The translations under genes were made by a program, and so were the position numbers. This document shows, piece by piece, positions 45,643 to 57,069 of a DNA stretch of 64,000 bases. Under the pieces are notes generated by a model. That model searched no databases. It had not been told where the DNA came from and saw only the letters and a program-made list of their open reading frames with translations. The stretch comes from Lobosporangium transversale (taxonomy: Eukaryota > Mortierellomycota > Mortierellomycetes > Mortierellales > Mortierellaceae). Position 1 is the first letter of the stretch; every line of letters starts with the position of its first letter. The DNA lies in the NCBI RefSeq assembly GCF_002105155.1, contig NW_019029060.1, positions 1 to 64,000 on the forward strand. Reading direction: 5' to 3'.

Positions 45643-46865
45643 CAGTGCTCCTAATCGGTACATTCGATTCAATACACCTTCGAACCGAAATCGAATTGAC
45701 CAAGGTAAGGTTCATATCGAATCGAAACCGAATGAATATATATTGTCGAAACCGAATCGAATGTGTCGAATATTCGATGCATTCGGTAAACCGAATCATT
45801 CGGTGCCTCGATTGTACCGATTCAATTCATTTGATATACCGAGTCATTCGGTACATTGATAAACCGATTAAAATTTTTATAAATTTTTTCTCACGGCACT
45901 CTTAATCAAAATGTGGATTTTAATCGTGGATTAAGAAAAATATTACCATGAAGATAAGGTTAAAACACATGTTTATAGAAAATAAAGCCTAACAACGAGT
46001 GCGAGATATCTGGTGCGTTATACTTAAATACTCAACTGCGGCATCAGGACAACAAATGTGTTTGCATTCGCTTCAGTTCGCCTCATTTCCTTTCCTTTTC
46101 CTTTTTTTTTTTTTTTTTCTCTCTTTTCCGCTCCATATTTTGCTTAGCCAGTTTAATGATATCACAGCGACGGTGTCTTCTAGCCTGGGATACCCGACAA
46201 TCAACAGAGCCATGTCTGCTTACAACAACATGATCGACCACCTAGAAGATTATATTGAAAAAGAAGAGGATCCTCCACTAAAAAACGCAGCAGGTCAAGG
46301 GTTAAAGAAGCTTTTGCGTTATTATTCTAAAACTGATTCCTCAGCGGTCTATGCCGTCGCCACTGCTATGGACCCGAGGATGCGGTTTGACTGGTGGGAA
46401 GCTAACGAATGGGGTGAATATATTCAAAGCAGCCAAGACATGGTAACGAAGGTCTGGGAAGATGAATATAAGGGCAAAGAAGAAATGGAGATGAGACGCT
46501 ATGGTATCAAGAAAAAAGGTGGAGAGCTTGAATTATACGTTCGAGAAGGAAGTTCTCTAGTTGCTAGTAAACATGAGCCTCCAGAGTTAGTGTACTGGCG
46601 ATCACAAAAGGAGCGCTTGCCCAATTTGGCGAATATGGCAAAGGACTATCTTGCAGTCCCTGTGACATCAACCCCGGCAGAAAGATGCTTTTCGCAAGCC
46701 AAGTTCTTCCTGCCACCTGAAAGAAATAGCCTTAGCCCTACGACGATCCAGCGCTTGGTCATCCTGGACTCTTGGATGAAATTCTCCCATAAATTAGTTG
46801 CTATAGTTCTGTATACATTCGTTATAAGTGATAAGTCAAAATTTAAATATATTTCCAACATTTGA
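45643..46865 (+). mobile_element. hAT element E2, internally deleted
   Basis: Starts CAGTGCTCCTAATCGG. The first 490 bp match E1 with about one difference, up to the T/C tract at 46100-46130. It then jumps directly into the last intron and exon of the transposase. The right end is uncertain; a CACTG at 48567 beyond D2 is a weak candidate. Confidence 0.75.
46148..46865 (+). pseudogene. hAT transposase C-terminal exon (E2)
   Basis: Preceded by an acceptor (TTGCTTAG at 46140-46147). It encodes the C-terminal part of a hAT transposase: YPTINRAMSAYNNMIDHLED, DPRMRFDWW, and the dimerisation region with LPNLANMAKDYLAVPVTSTP, AERCFSQAK and LVILDSWMKF. Stop at 46863-46865. The N-terminal BED and most of the RNase H-like core are absent here but E1 has the N-terminus. 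The two are complementary halves of one family. Confidence 0.85.
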
Positions 46866-46948
46866 ACGTTAGTTGAATGTACCGTGGCGCATCAAATTGT
46901 GTAAGCCCATTCTAACCTGTCAAGTTTTTTATTCAAAAAGCCGATATA

Positions 46949-48551
46949 TGGTGCGTGCCAAAACTGATGCAATAATTTGCATTTTTTAACATTCATTCCT
47001 CATTCTCCTTTTCCTTTCTAATGATCTTCCCTACCATCACCGCTTCTCATTCTCATTTGTCTCACCTTCGTAGACTGTCATCGCTGTTCTCATCAATGAC
47101 GCAATTAGCGAATAATCGCCATTTGTATAGTCATGTCTCATTGCATCAGTTTTGGTAAAAAGTACATGTCAGGTTTGTCCATCCCTTACTTCTTTCTTAT
47201 TCTTTATTCTTTCTTTATAGCACCATCACCACTGATACACCAAGCGACACTCTACATATCTGCCATATCTTTATCATAACATGAAATCATTATCCAAATC
47301 AACTATCCAAAATGCAACTGCTCTACTTCATCAGGGAAAGTCTTCCAGAGAAGTGTCAAAGAGTTTAGGGATATCTGTTACCTCAGCTCAAAGGATTAGG
47401 AAAAGAGGCAAAGAAAGTATTCCAGTGCTGAGAGGGGGCCGACCCTGCAAAGTTACTAAGAAAACGAAACAGCTTTTATCAAGATTTTTTGACATGGGTG
47501 TATTGGAGACCCTAAAAGATGGCCAACAACTTGTTCAATTGAGGGAAGGAGTGCAGGTTAGTAAATCGAGCATCAGGAGGTTCCTTATGCAGGATGATAT
47601 GGGGGCATATGTAAAACAGAAGCAGCCTGATCTGACGAAGAAGCAAATCTATGCTCGATATAATTTTGCAAAGGATCACTTGGACTGGACTCTAGAAGAC
47701 TGGAAGAACGTCATGTTCTCAGATGAGACCATCTTTAGCAGAGTTGGGTCCTGCGGAAGAAAGTACTACTACAAGCATCGATGGGATAAAACTCTACGAG
47801 CACATCATATCAAAAAGACAAGGCAAGGTGGCGGAGGGAAAATGATGTTCTGGGGTTGTATAACTTACTACGGACCAGGCGATGGCTGCTGGCTCCAAGA
47901 GAAGGTGGATTCGGTAACATACGTCGACGTTCTCAAGGATTATATCTTTAAGTCCAGGGATTACTACTTGATGGATAAGGACAAATTTATATTTCAGCAG
48001 GACAATGCTAGGATTCATACCGGAAGAATAGCAATGACCTATATCCAAAAGTCTAAGATACCTCTCATGGAATGGCCAGCAAACTCTCCTGACATCAACC
48101 CAATAGAAAACATATGGGTATACATGAAGGTGCAGTTGGATCATTATCCAGACAAGGCAAAGAATATGGAGGATCTCTGGGAGAGAGTCCAAGACGTATG
48201 GACACATATCCCTCCTGAATTCTTACACAAACTATACTGCGGTATGCCGAAGAGGATGAGGGAGTTATATAAGGCTAAAGGAGGGAACATCGTTAGGGGA
48301 AAGGAGAAGTAACAGGAATAAATAAAAACAAGAAGTTGTTAATTGCCATAATAGATGCAATGAGATGCTGAAAGCAAATTGCAATTAAATGCTAATTAGG
48401 CCACTGATGGCGATGACGATGAGACTCCATGGAGGTGAGACAAATGAGAATGAGAAACGGTGGTGGCAGGGAAGATCATAAAGAGGAAGAAGGAGAATGA
48501 GGAATGAATGTTGAAAAATGCAATTTATTGCATCAGTTTTGGCACGCACTA
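46949..48551 (+). mobile_element. Tc1-like element, family D copy D2 (1603 bp, intact)
   Basis: Inverted twin of D1, with TA at 46947-46948 and 48552-48553. Both ends and both non-coding flanks match D1 base for base as far as read by eye. Confidence 0.93.
47281..48312 (+). CDS. Tc1/mariner transposase, family D (343 aa, intact)
   Basis: Identical protein to the D1 transposase, with D148, D241 and E276 all present and no lesions. It is oriented away from D1, with about 6 kb between the two copies. Its identity to D1 implies either very recent transposition or gene conversion. Confidence 0.93.
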   Translation: MKSLSKSTIQNATALLHQGKSSREVSKSLGISVTSAQRIRKRGKESIPVLRGGRPCKVTKKTKQLLSRFFDMGVLETLKDGQQLVQLREGVQVSKSSIRRFLMQDDMGAYVKQKQPDLTKKQIYARYNFAKDHLDWTLEDWKNVMFSDETIFSRVGSCGRKYYYKHRWDKTLRAHHIKKTRQGGGGKMMFWGCITYYGPGDGCWLQEKVDSVTYVDVLKDYIFKSRDYYLMDKDKFIFQQDNARIHTGRIAMTYIQKSKIPLMEWPANSPDINPIENIWVYMKVQLDHYPDKAKNMEDLWERVQDVWTHIPPEFLHKLYCGMPKRMRELYKAKGGNIVRGKEK

Positions 48552-48567
48552 TAGATGAACGGCACTG

Positions 48568-48603
48568 TATGAGTGTTGTATGCATACACGGTTTCTAGGA
48601 ATG

Positions 48604-48634
<31 letters not shown>

Positions 48635-48675
48635 TACATGGGAATGAATCATTGATTCGGTTTTGCATGTTAGTG
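48568..48675. mobile_element. Family C terminal repeat relic C3
   Basis: About 108 bp matching the C1 right inverted repeat (TATGAGTG through TTTTGCATGTTAGTG), interrupted by an expanded A27 run (48606-48632). TA follows at 48676-48677. Confidence 0.75.
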
Positions 48676-48757
48676 TATCCCTTATCAATAATTTGTGGCT
48701 TGCACATGCCACAGGAATGTCATACTTAATCATTGGTGTCCGATCATACTGCAAAGC

Positions 48758-49217
48758 TAGGCTCGTCACCAGCCTGAGGACGAAATTCAAGTGCACATGC
48801 ACGTGCTGAAAGGCAAATGTGGCTTGCTCTTACAGACTCTCTCTCAGGCCGGGGACCGTGTGAAGCACGCTACTGTTTTTCTTGCTCTCATTTCACAGTC
48901 TCATTTATTCATCCGATTATCACTACGAAATTTACCTCTCATCATTCTCATCTTTAAAAAAATATAGAGAAATTAAAAGAAATAAATAAAAAAGAAAAAA
49001 AAAGTTATTCCCTGTGGTTAAAATGACAGAAAAAAAAAAAAAAAGAGCCTTTTCCAGCGGTGTGTTTGACTTGGAAATTTTTTCAAATTTAAAAAAGAGG
49101 CCTCCAGCCAAAATGTCAAGTTTGGTCCTGAGAGAGAGTCTGTAAGAGCAAGCCACATTTGCCTTTCAGCACGTGCATGTGCACTTGAACTTCGTCCTCA
49201 GGCTGGTGACGAGCCTA
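48758..49217. mobile_element. MULE-type MITE, 460 bp, 91-bp TIRs, 9-bp TSD
   Basis: 48758-48848 is the inverted copy of 49127-49217 with one mismatch seen. The ends are TAGGCTCGTCACC. CTGCAAAGC is duplicated exactly at 48749-48757 and 49218-49226. A 9-bp duplication and long TIRs are typical of Mutator-like elements. The interior is AT-rich, without coding potential. Confidence 0.9.
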
Positions 49218-49347
49218 CTGCAAAGCCATTCGACCGCATTGGGGCCTACAACAAACCTGCTTTCACTGTTATTGTGGTAGCCTCCTCAAAGTAGGGAACA
49301 TGACAGAAAACGCGACAAAAGAATTCAGGTCTTCGTATGGCGTGTTC

Positions 49348-49735
49348 TCAATATTGCCTAAGGTTAGGCTCCATAATGACAGGTACTTGACGGCCTTCAG
49401 GCATGATACCCTCAAGTAGCGGAACCTTAGCAGCTAGCTGCTCTTGAAGTAATCTTCTCTCTTCCTCCCCATCGCATGCCGGTACGAAGCCTGGAGGAAC
49501 ATCCTTAGTACACAAGAAACTCATAAAAAAAAAATAGAATAGAGAGTTAGAAAGTAGAGAGTAGAGAAGTAAAAGGAAATAAGCACCACAGCTCAATTCT
49601 ACTTGCAGATTGAACAACGGGAATATCCTGGCCTGACATACATATTTTCTTCCAATTGGTCATATGCATCCATATCATCGAAATCCAGTTAAGGTAGCTC
49701 CTCCTCATATTCACTATCATTGCAAAATATAGAAA
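49348..49735 (-). pseudogene. Hypothetical gene fragment, two exon-like pieces
   Basis: Piece 1 (about 49735-49615) reads an acidic stretch (DFDDMDAYDQLEENMY) and VRPGYSRCSIC, with one in-frame stop (TAA) upstream of DFDD. Piece 2 (49503-49348, after an acceptor ACTAAG) reads DVPPGFVPAC and PLLEGIMPEGRQVPV and stops at 49348. The splice between them is out of frame by one base unless a G was lost at the donor. No family recognised. Confidence 0.35.
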
Positions 49736-50978
49736 AAATAGAGAAATAGAAAAAATAAGAAAAAACAAGAAAAAAAATAAAAAAATAAAAAAAAATAAAA
49801 ATAAGCTCGCCGTTGAGCTAGCTCCTGGTCGTTAATAAAAAAGATACTCACTTCACAACGTTCGCCGAACTCCAGTCATGCCAAAGCTCACTTGATTGAT
49901 AATGTTGCAGAAAGTAAAGGCGTTAATGTTTTGTTTTAATTCCAAGAAACAAAATTGCTGATACTGGAGTTACTTACTCGCTAACATTATCAAAATTCCA
50001 ACCGAAGGACCCTCTTAGTAAAGTAGGCAACAAAATAAAGCGGGTGCACAACAAAACATAAAGGATACAATAAATAAATAAATTATTGAGTGCAATGCAT
50101 CACTGTCAACAAGATTACAAAGGTAGTGCCATACTCAGGGCGAGCTTCTTGCCAAAGGCCAGACGAATCCCTTTCATCGCCAGAACCAAACAAAACATGG
50201 TCCGCTTCTCCAGACCAAGGGGCATATCTGACGAAGGAAGTCCAGAGCGAGGTGACAATGGAAAATCATACGTGACAATGTTACAAGATGTGTTTTCAAA
50301 GGGAAAGAGATGAGTAAAGAAGCGAAGGATTTTCAAGAAAGAAAATTAAATGCGTAATGAAACAATATGTGATTTCAAAGATAGAGATGTGTAAAGGAAG
50401 AAGATTTTTTAAAAAAGTCTTTGAGTGTGGTTTCCCTCTATTGTGGCAAAAGTTTTTATCGACTAATTGAGAACCACTGATGCTTTTGCAAGTGTCCAAT
50501 TTCACTGATCAGGCCAGTGATGTCAATGAGACGACAAAAAATAAAAAAAAAACTGTAAGCTTATTCATCTCAAAGCGCTTGATTGGCAAATGTTCAGTAA
50601 TGAAGGTACTAAAGGAAAGCGCTTTCGAACAATGAGGGTGGAGGCACTAAAAAAACAGAAGCAATAATGGTGATGGTGCCAATAAAAAAAAACTTCTTTC
50701 TTTTCGAAATCGATTTCTTGAACCTCGCTGCTCCAGGGCGCGCTCCTCCCCTGCACCTCTTCAATGGCTCCTATGGTATGGTGCAATGCAATGTAACTAG
50801 TAGGCATCAATCATTGAGTCGCAAAAAAGAAAAAAAAATTACATTCACTATTTTTCTGGTACCTCTTCCCAACCCCCCTTCCCAAGCTCTTCCGCCCCAT
50901 CCTCCACCTCGCCCTCCGCTCCTCCGACTGTTGCCGGTAGTTCCTGTTTGTATTCGTCAACAAGGTAGGATCACATTG
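49736..50978. other. No gene recognised
   Basis: A-rich and mixed sequence. Open frames around 50086-50336 overlap on both strands and show no convincing splice sites or domains. Low-complexity A-runs at 49740-49800 and 50540. Confidence 0.35.
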
Positions 50979-51508
50979 TTAGTGATGTACACTTTCATTT
51001 TGCTCACGTGGAATATAGCCTTTTCCTTTATTCATTACCTTTGTCTCTCTCTTCTTGGCCGTGTTTGTGGATGACGATGACGGGTTTCCGGCTAAGGAAG
51101 CCGGGTTTGATGGCTGACCGTATGTTTTCATTGGCAAATAGTCGACGACATCTAGCTCTCTCGCGTTATCCTGCGTGGCAGGCTTGCACTCGCTGATGAC
51201 CAAACGCACTCTCACCCCGCTCATACCTTTGTAAATGGTATAGGATGTGACATGGTAGTCTCCCTTGACAAGCAACCACATGTTCTCCGCATCGCCCGAC
51301 AGCACTGAGCCGCATACTGATAAAAGGGGCTTTGTCGTCGCGTCGCCACATTCTCGCCTGTCAACGGAATCTTGAAGTAGACTCTCTGTCCTTCGTGGAT
51401 GGTAAAGGCATTGAAGGTGGTGGTATCAAAGCTGTCCTTGTCACTGCGTTTGAAGACTGTGACAGGAAGGTACTCAGAATTACAAATAGGAAGAACTATT
51501 GGTGCCAT
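50979..51508 (-). pseudogene. Hypothetical protein with one frameshift
   Basis: Start at 51508 (MAPIVLPICNSEYLPVTVFK), then HEGQRVYFKIPLTG. A +2 (or -1) frame change around 51345-51375 continues as a plausible chain: TTKPLLSVCGSVLSGDAEN, then VKGDYHVTSYTIYKGMSGV and VRLVISECKPATQ. A polar Ser/Lys-rich tail stops at 50979. The beta-strand-like alternation suggests a compact domain, but I do not recognise it. A frame open upstream of 51508 is low-complexity and probably non-coding. Could be a working gene if the frameshift is a consensus error. Confidence 0.4.
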
Positions 51509-52067
51509 TTGAAGGACCGGAAAGGGAAAGACGATGAAATAAAAAAAAAGAATAAAGAAAAAAAAAAAGTTTAAATAAAGGACAAGAGAAGGAGGAAAAG
51601 AAACTGAAAAAATGAAAAAGGTCAAGATAATTTTTTTTTTAAAGTGGGTTCTTTGAAAAATCGCGCCCCTTCGGTCAGCTGGGACCTGGACTTTAAAGAG
51701 ATTGTATAAATGCAACATAATGAGTATGTGAGTATCGATAATTAGGTCACATTCATTCTTTTGACAACCATGACAACATCATCCTAACCATCACGATTAA
51801 ACTTACCTCAAGGTCTACCAGGTAAACGCCAGCAGAACGACCTCAGCAGGACGTCAAAGCGCGTTTTACGTTGCAGTTCGTTTGGTATCGCGTGAGATTG
51901 AAAACCTGAAGTACAGAAATCATAGAGAGATGGTTAAAAGAAAGTTAATGAAGAATAGAAGCTTTGTCTTTTATAGACAACGTCCTTGAAGTCTTTACCA
52001 CTCCGCATAAAAGCTTACTTAATTACTAAAATGCAGGCCTCGCCATTGATCGGCTTTTGATATTTTA
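51509..52067. other. No gene recognised
   Basis: AT-rich spacer up to the TA target of D3; nothing supported. Confidence 0.35.
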
Positions 52068-52724
52068 TAGTGCGTGCCAGAACTGATGCAATAAATTACA
52101 TTTTTTAATACTCATTCCTCATTCTCCTTTCCCTCTCTAATTTTCTTCCCTACCACCACCGTCTCTCATTCTCATTTGTCTCACCTCCATAAGCTCTCAT
52201 CGCCATCGTCATCAGTGGCCTAGTTAGAATTTAATTGTAATTTGCTTTCAGCATCTCATTGCATCTATTACGGCAATTTATAAATTCTTCTCCTTCCCCC
52301 TAATAATGTTCCCTCCTTTAGCCTTATATATCGCCCTCATCCTCTTCGGCATACCATAATATAGCTTATGTAAGGATTCAGGAGTGATATATGTCCATAC
52401 AACTTGAACTCTATCCCAAAGGTTCTCCATTTTCTTTGGCTTGTCTGGATATTGATCCATCTGCACCTTCATGTATGCCGTATGTTTCTATTGGGTTGAT
52501 GTCATGAGCGTTTGTTGGCCATTTCATGAAAAGTATCCTAGACTTTTGGATATAGTTCATTGTAACTTTTCCACTATGAATGCTAGCATTGTCCTGCAGA
52601 AATATGAATTCGCCCTTATGCATCAAGTAGTAATCTCTGGATCTAAATATATAGTCCTTAGGGCATCGACGTAGGTTATCGAATCAACCTTAACTTGGAG
52701 CCAACAATCATCACCTGGTCCGTA
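52068..52724 (-). mobile_element. Tc1-like family D relic D3
   Basis: Starts TAGTGCGTGCCAGAACTGAT after TA and carries the C-terminal third of the D transposase on the minus strand (fragments with QDNASIH, KWPTNAHDINPIE) with several substitutions and frameshifts. It is clearly older than D1 and D2 and ends at 52724. Confidence 0.85.
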
Positions 52725-52746
52725 CAGTGACCCGCATCTAGTCACG
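52725..52746. mobile_element. Possible end of another Tc1/mariner family
   Basis: CAGTGACCCGCATCTAGTCA begins immediately after TA at the point where D3 breaks off, as expected for a nested insertion. The opposite end was not found in the window. Confidence 0.35.
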
Positions 52747-53449
52747 ATTTTTTTTTTCATTATCCTTCTTATGCTAGCAACCTCTCATGTGTAATCAATC
52801 TTTTATTAAAGCTTGAGATTCCAGGACTAAATTAAATAAATAAATAATGAGAGCGCCCTAGGCTAGTCCTCATCTTTCTTTTCGATGTGGTAGGAGAAGA
52901 GGGCGGGTGTGGCGGGATAGCAGAGGGTTGCTAGCTCGGATAATGAACGTAAAGACGTCCTTTGTCGTCTTAGTATTCCTCTGCAAGGAACAATCTAGAA
53001 ATTGGGCATAGTATTGCCTGTGTAACAGTCGAATGCTTAACTTTATTTTTGTTGTTGCATTAGGAGTTGTCAATTTATTTCTGGTGAAGGGGTAACATTT
53101 TTTTTATCTTTTATTTTTGACCTTATTATCTAAATTAGTTAAAGATCCCTACATCTACATTGCAATACAATGGACCCATGGCTGTAGTCTGGGTAGCAGC
53201 GACATACATAACAGGAGACTATGCCCTCAGAATACAAGGCATGTGGTAGGGCTTTTTCAGTTTCTTATTTTTTGGATTATATAAATTTTATTGATATTTT
53301 CTCATCTGATAAAGACTAAACAAGTTTCCCAAATTGCACCGTTCCTTCTTCCATTTCACTTCTGTATGTAGTTGCAGCCGTCCACACCATGCGCGCAGCT
53401 CACGCCCAAATAATGAAGAGTAAGTAATTTCGGTGTTTAATATTCGTAG

Positions 53450-53481
<32 letters not shown>

Positions 53482-54054
53482 GACACTTTAGCGATTGACG
53501 TATGCTGAGCCTAAGCTTATAGGCCTTCTATGGCTTTAGTAGCGCTATCAGGAACCATAAGCAGAATGTTGGGTTAATTCGAAAGCAAAGCCACCCTATT
53601 TTTTATTCAAGTAATGTTCATTAGTTTATGATATTCTTTTTTTAACCTTCCATGATTATTACTTACCCGCAGGGCAAGTACCGTCAACCAGCCTTCTACA
53701 GTATATAATGCAGTCTTTGCAGTTGCCTAGGGGGAGAGTCGAAGACCATGTCCAAGCAATAAAGGGTGAATTTTATTTTCAACGGTTCGATTTCGCCGCT
53801 CTCTCATCAATAGGCCTTTAAACCTTATTTTCTGCTTTTATAGCATTGTTGGTGATTCAGCGCAAAATGGTACTAGACTAATGTGCACATGAAGTATTGC
53901 TTTTGAAGGTGGTGGAGATGAAAATGAAAGACCCATGCAAGGACAAAGGTGTACTGCTTTTTGTTCGGATTTTTATTAGCTTATTATATTATACATTATG
54001 TGTTCTCAATATTAGGCACTAGAGGCACCGCTCGGAGCCGATGCCCAGTTGCTT
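52747..54054. other. No gene recognised
   Basis: AT-rich sequence with a T-run at 53457-53480. A possible Helitron-like 5' start (A then TCCCTACATCTAC at 53146) is noted but weak. Confidence 0.3.
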
Positions 54055-55071
54055 TTATTGCGGCCCCTTCATGTTTAGTGAAGTACGTGTGTGAAACGCA
54101 GTAGCAAAAGCCGACCAGAATTTCCGTATCGCTGGAGAGTTGCCCATCTGATTGGTCCTATGACGCTGGCCGAAGGCGCTCTCCCTCAGTTTCTGTAGGC
54201 TCACTCCCACATTCATGGCCCTGTTCAGCAAGCAAGAATCCGCAATAATCATTTCAGGGATTCCATTGATGAAGACCTATAACTGGAGCTACAGCAACTC
54301 CTTGAATTACACCACCAGATGGTCCGTACTCTCAAGAGCTTCAGAGGACGTGTGCACGGGATATCATGCAGCTGATGTACTGAGCCTCAGTATGAGAGAA
54401 GAGGGCAAAGGAGAATGCAGTACACGCTCCTCCCATCAACTGAAATGGCGGTTTTGATGCCTGGCAACAGTAATAAGGTTTCTCAGTGAGACACCATAAT
54501 AGAAAGTAAAGCTGATAGTTTGAAAAAAACCAGTGAGGCCCATTCAGCTTACGATAGCCTCCATTATGTCCTCTTGCGCCCAAGAGGCGAAGAGAGCTGA
54601 ACATATAAAGACTATAAAAAACAGCTTAAGCCGGACCAAACCTTTACAAAGCCTCATGATGCCAGCGATGACGAAGGTAGTGACGGCGGCCAACTGGAGG
54701 CGGATGTGGGTGAGGGCAATGGTCAAGCTAGGAAAAGTCGAGAATACGTCAGCGTGAGAGGGTTTTACACGTACAGGTTGCAGGTTCATCCTATGAACTC
54801 AACAGACCCACGATCTTTCATCTAGATGAATACGCGCCTGACTCACTAATACATCGTCAATCAATATGCCAAGTTGGAGGCGGATCGGCTTCGGTTCATC
54901 AGCAGGAACCAATCTAAGCTGAAGGCGGATGCATATATAGGCGCAATAGGTGCAATGGAGCTTAACCTTAGACCGGAAAACATTGGAAAGTAAATTACCT
55001 TGCCAGGATCTTAAGGTGTTGATTGGGAATGGCAAGACAGGAGGCAGGCCTGGACTATACACGCGAAACAT
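54055..55071 (-). pseudogene. Membrane-protein-like gene fragments, multi-exon
   Basis: Minus-strand pieces. 54789-54564 reads FSTFPSLTIALTHIRLQLAA and a hydrophobic run (LVRLKLFFIVFICSALFASW). A 41-bp intron (GTAAGC to TATCAG) leads to LYFLLWCLTEKPYYCC and MGGACTAFSFALFSHTEA, stopping near 54341. A separate piece (about 54278-54055) reads VFINGIPEMIIADSCLLNRA and ends beside an AATAAA. The word IRLQL recurs three times (54900-54690), suggesting exon duplication. No family recognised; broken joins suggest decay or capture by a Helitron. Confidence 0.35.
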
Positions 55072-55415
55072 TGTCTAAAAGGATGCTTTGTAGACAGGCA
55101 TCTCTCGCATTCACTGCCATACCTTCCAGATATCCTCCCTTATTTTATGCTGTATTTTTATTTTGTATTTTATTTTTGTGCACTCTACTGCCGTATATTA
55201 TTTTACCTGATTTTACTTTATTGTATTTTTATATAGTGTCGATTTTGTTTGTAGTTTTTGAAATGGCAAAAAAGACCCCAGTCAATGAAAAAGCTATGCG
55301 AAGATACTATTCGTTGTATATATGGTAACGCTTTCGTTATCAAAATCAATCAGTCGTTGCACTACGCTTTATCTTGTTTTCATGAGGCAAAGCACTAAAT
55401 TTTCTAACGAGGCAA

Positions 55416-55454
55416 GAGCCGGCCGTGGCTCTGCCACGGTCTCCGGCTCGCTGA
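55416..55454 (+). other. Helitron-type 3' terminus (candidate H3)
   Basis: GAGCCGGCCGTGGC (55416-55429) pairs with GCCACGG and CCGGCTC (55433-55439, 55443-55449) around a 3-nt loop and 3-nt bulge, then CTGA (CTRR form) followed by T. The upstream GAGGCAA words are shared with the H2 terminus. The 5' end is not placed. Confidence 0.5.
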
Positions 55455-57069
55455 TAAATAAAGGAATGCACTAGTGAGATCACTGTGATTGTGAGGATAT
55501 ATGTGTGTATGAGAGGGGAAGAGGAAAGGAAAAGAGAGAAGGGTTTTATTGCTTTTTGGCATCTCAACATACCACATTCCCATTGGAAGGTTTATGAATT
55601 ATTATGATAGGCATGTAATCATTCCAGATGTAGTCAGGATACCTCTAATTCGACTGCGCTTAAGCAAAGAGGCGATTAGAAATATATCGTTTGCTTTGCC
55701 AAAAAGCATCGGAACCACGGCTTCCAGTCATGCATACGACTAAGGAACAATCCAACATGCTCTGCACTTTTTGCGTATCTCCGCTATGGAGGAACTTCAG
55801 TCGTTTTAGATTTGAAGAGAAGGTTGCGCATCAGTGGTTTCTATGGAGCTATTCTGGCCGCATAATTTTTTGCTAAAATCAAATGAAACCTATCGGTTCC
55901 TGATCAAAAAATAAAAAGTGTGTAAAGATATAAGATTTTCAAAAATAATAAAGCGGACAGGAGTAAATAAAATCCAGTACGCAATATCAAAGTGCTGACT
56001 GGGCAATGGGTATATCAAGTTGAATCGTTCTTTGTACCGCCATCCTATAAATAGCGGAAACATGCTTCCATACTCATATTTGCAAGCTTCGATGCCTTGC
56101 CAAATGCACAAAAAAAAAAAGAAAAAAGTGGCAAATAACAGTAGAGCGGACTATCTGTTAGTGCTTCCATCCATGTTCGACAAGGAAAAAGGAGAGGCCT
56201 CACAGGTAGAGGCGAGAAAGCTATTACATCTCTAAGGCTACGTTCCACTGCGCGGTAAGGCAGTTTGACAAGATAGAGAGGATAAATTCAGATGGATAAA
56301 AAAGAATGAGAACTATAGCTCAAATGTAATCATACTCAACGACTGTTGCTTCCGTTGCCATTAATTCCGACTAACTTGTAATCCTTAGTTGGGAAGTTTA
56401 TCAGACATTGCCTACCAAAAGTGCTTCTTTGCTCTCGCCATCTCTTCGATGGGCTAGACTGTGACACCGTACATTCATGTCACCAGCCTTTTTCCATGTT
56501 TTATCACTTCCACGCTTCAAATCCCTTTGCACTGTATCCTGAAGGCTTGGTAGCCTTATCATTTGCAATCAACAAGCTCCAGTTGGTCGTGTTATGAACC
56601 AATGCTATTAACCATAGTGCTTCGCAGGAGATAAGCTTTATTTTCCTTTCTTCTTTTTTTATTGTGAGAATTCCACATTATTGAACTTTGCTTAACCGGG
56701 TATTTTATTAAAAATAAAGCTTGCTTGGCGGTGCCCGTTATATTAAACAAGAAGAATATTATTGTTAAATATCTCTGTAGATTCTATAACGCATCCTTCG
56801 TGCCCAAGTTAAGGATAAAAAAAAAAAAAAAAAAAACTCAATACATATATACACATATCCTTCATACGTTTGCGCGCCGTATCTCTCTCTATTGGCAAAC
56901 TTTGACTTAGTAAAGCCGCCTGGAATACGTCCTGACTTTGTCGACTGAAGATCATATTAAATACAACGATATAACTGAAATAAAGTTTTCAAAGGGAAGT
57001 CTCAAGATCCGAAACGTCCCTGCTCAGAACACGTCAGATTACCAGGTGCAATCGACACGCGTACTTCAC
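55455..57069. other. No gene recognised
   Basis: Several short overlapping frames on both strands without consistent coding signs. A TATA-like CTATTTATAGG lies near 56043-56053. A-runs at 56107 and 56818. Confidence 0.3.

Noticed and set aside
48561-48567. CACTG at 48567 as the right end of hAT E2
   Set aside because: Only about six terminal bases match and the flanks do not form an 8-bp duplication; not strong enough to call.
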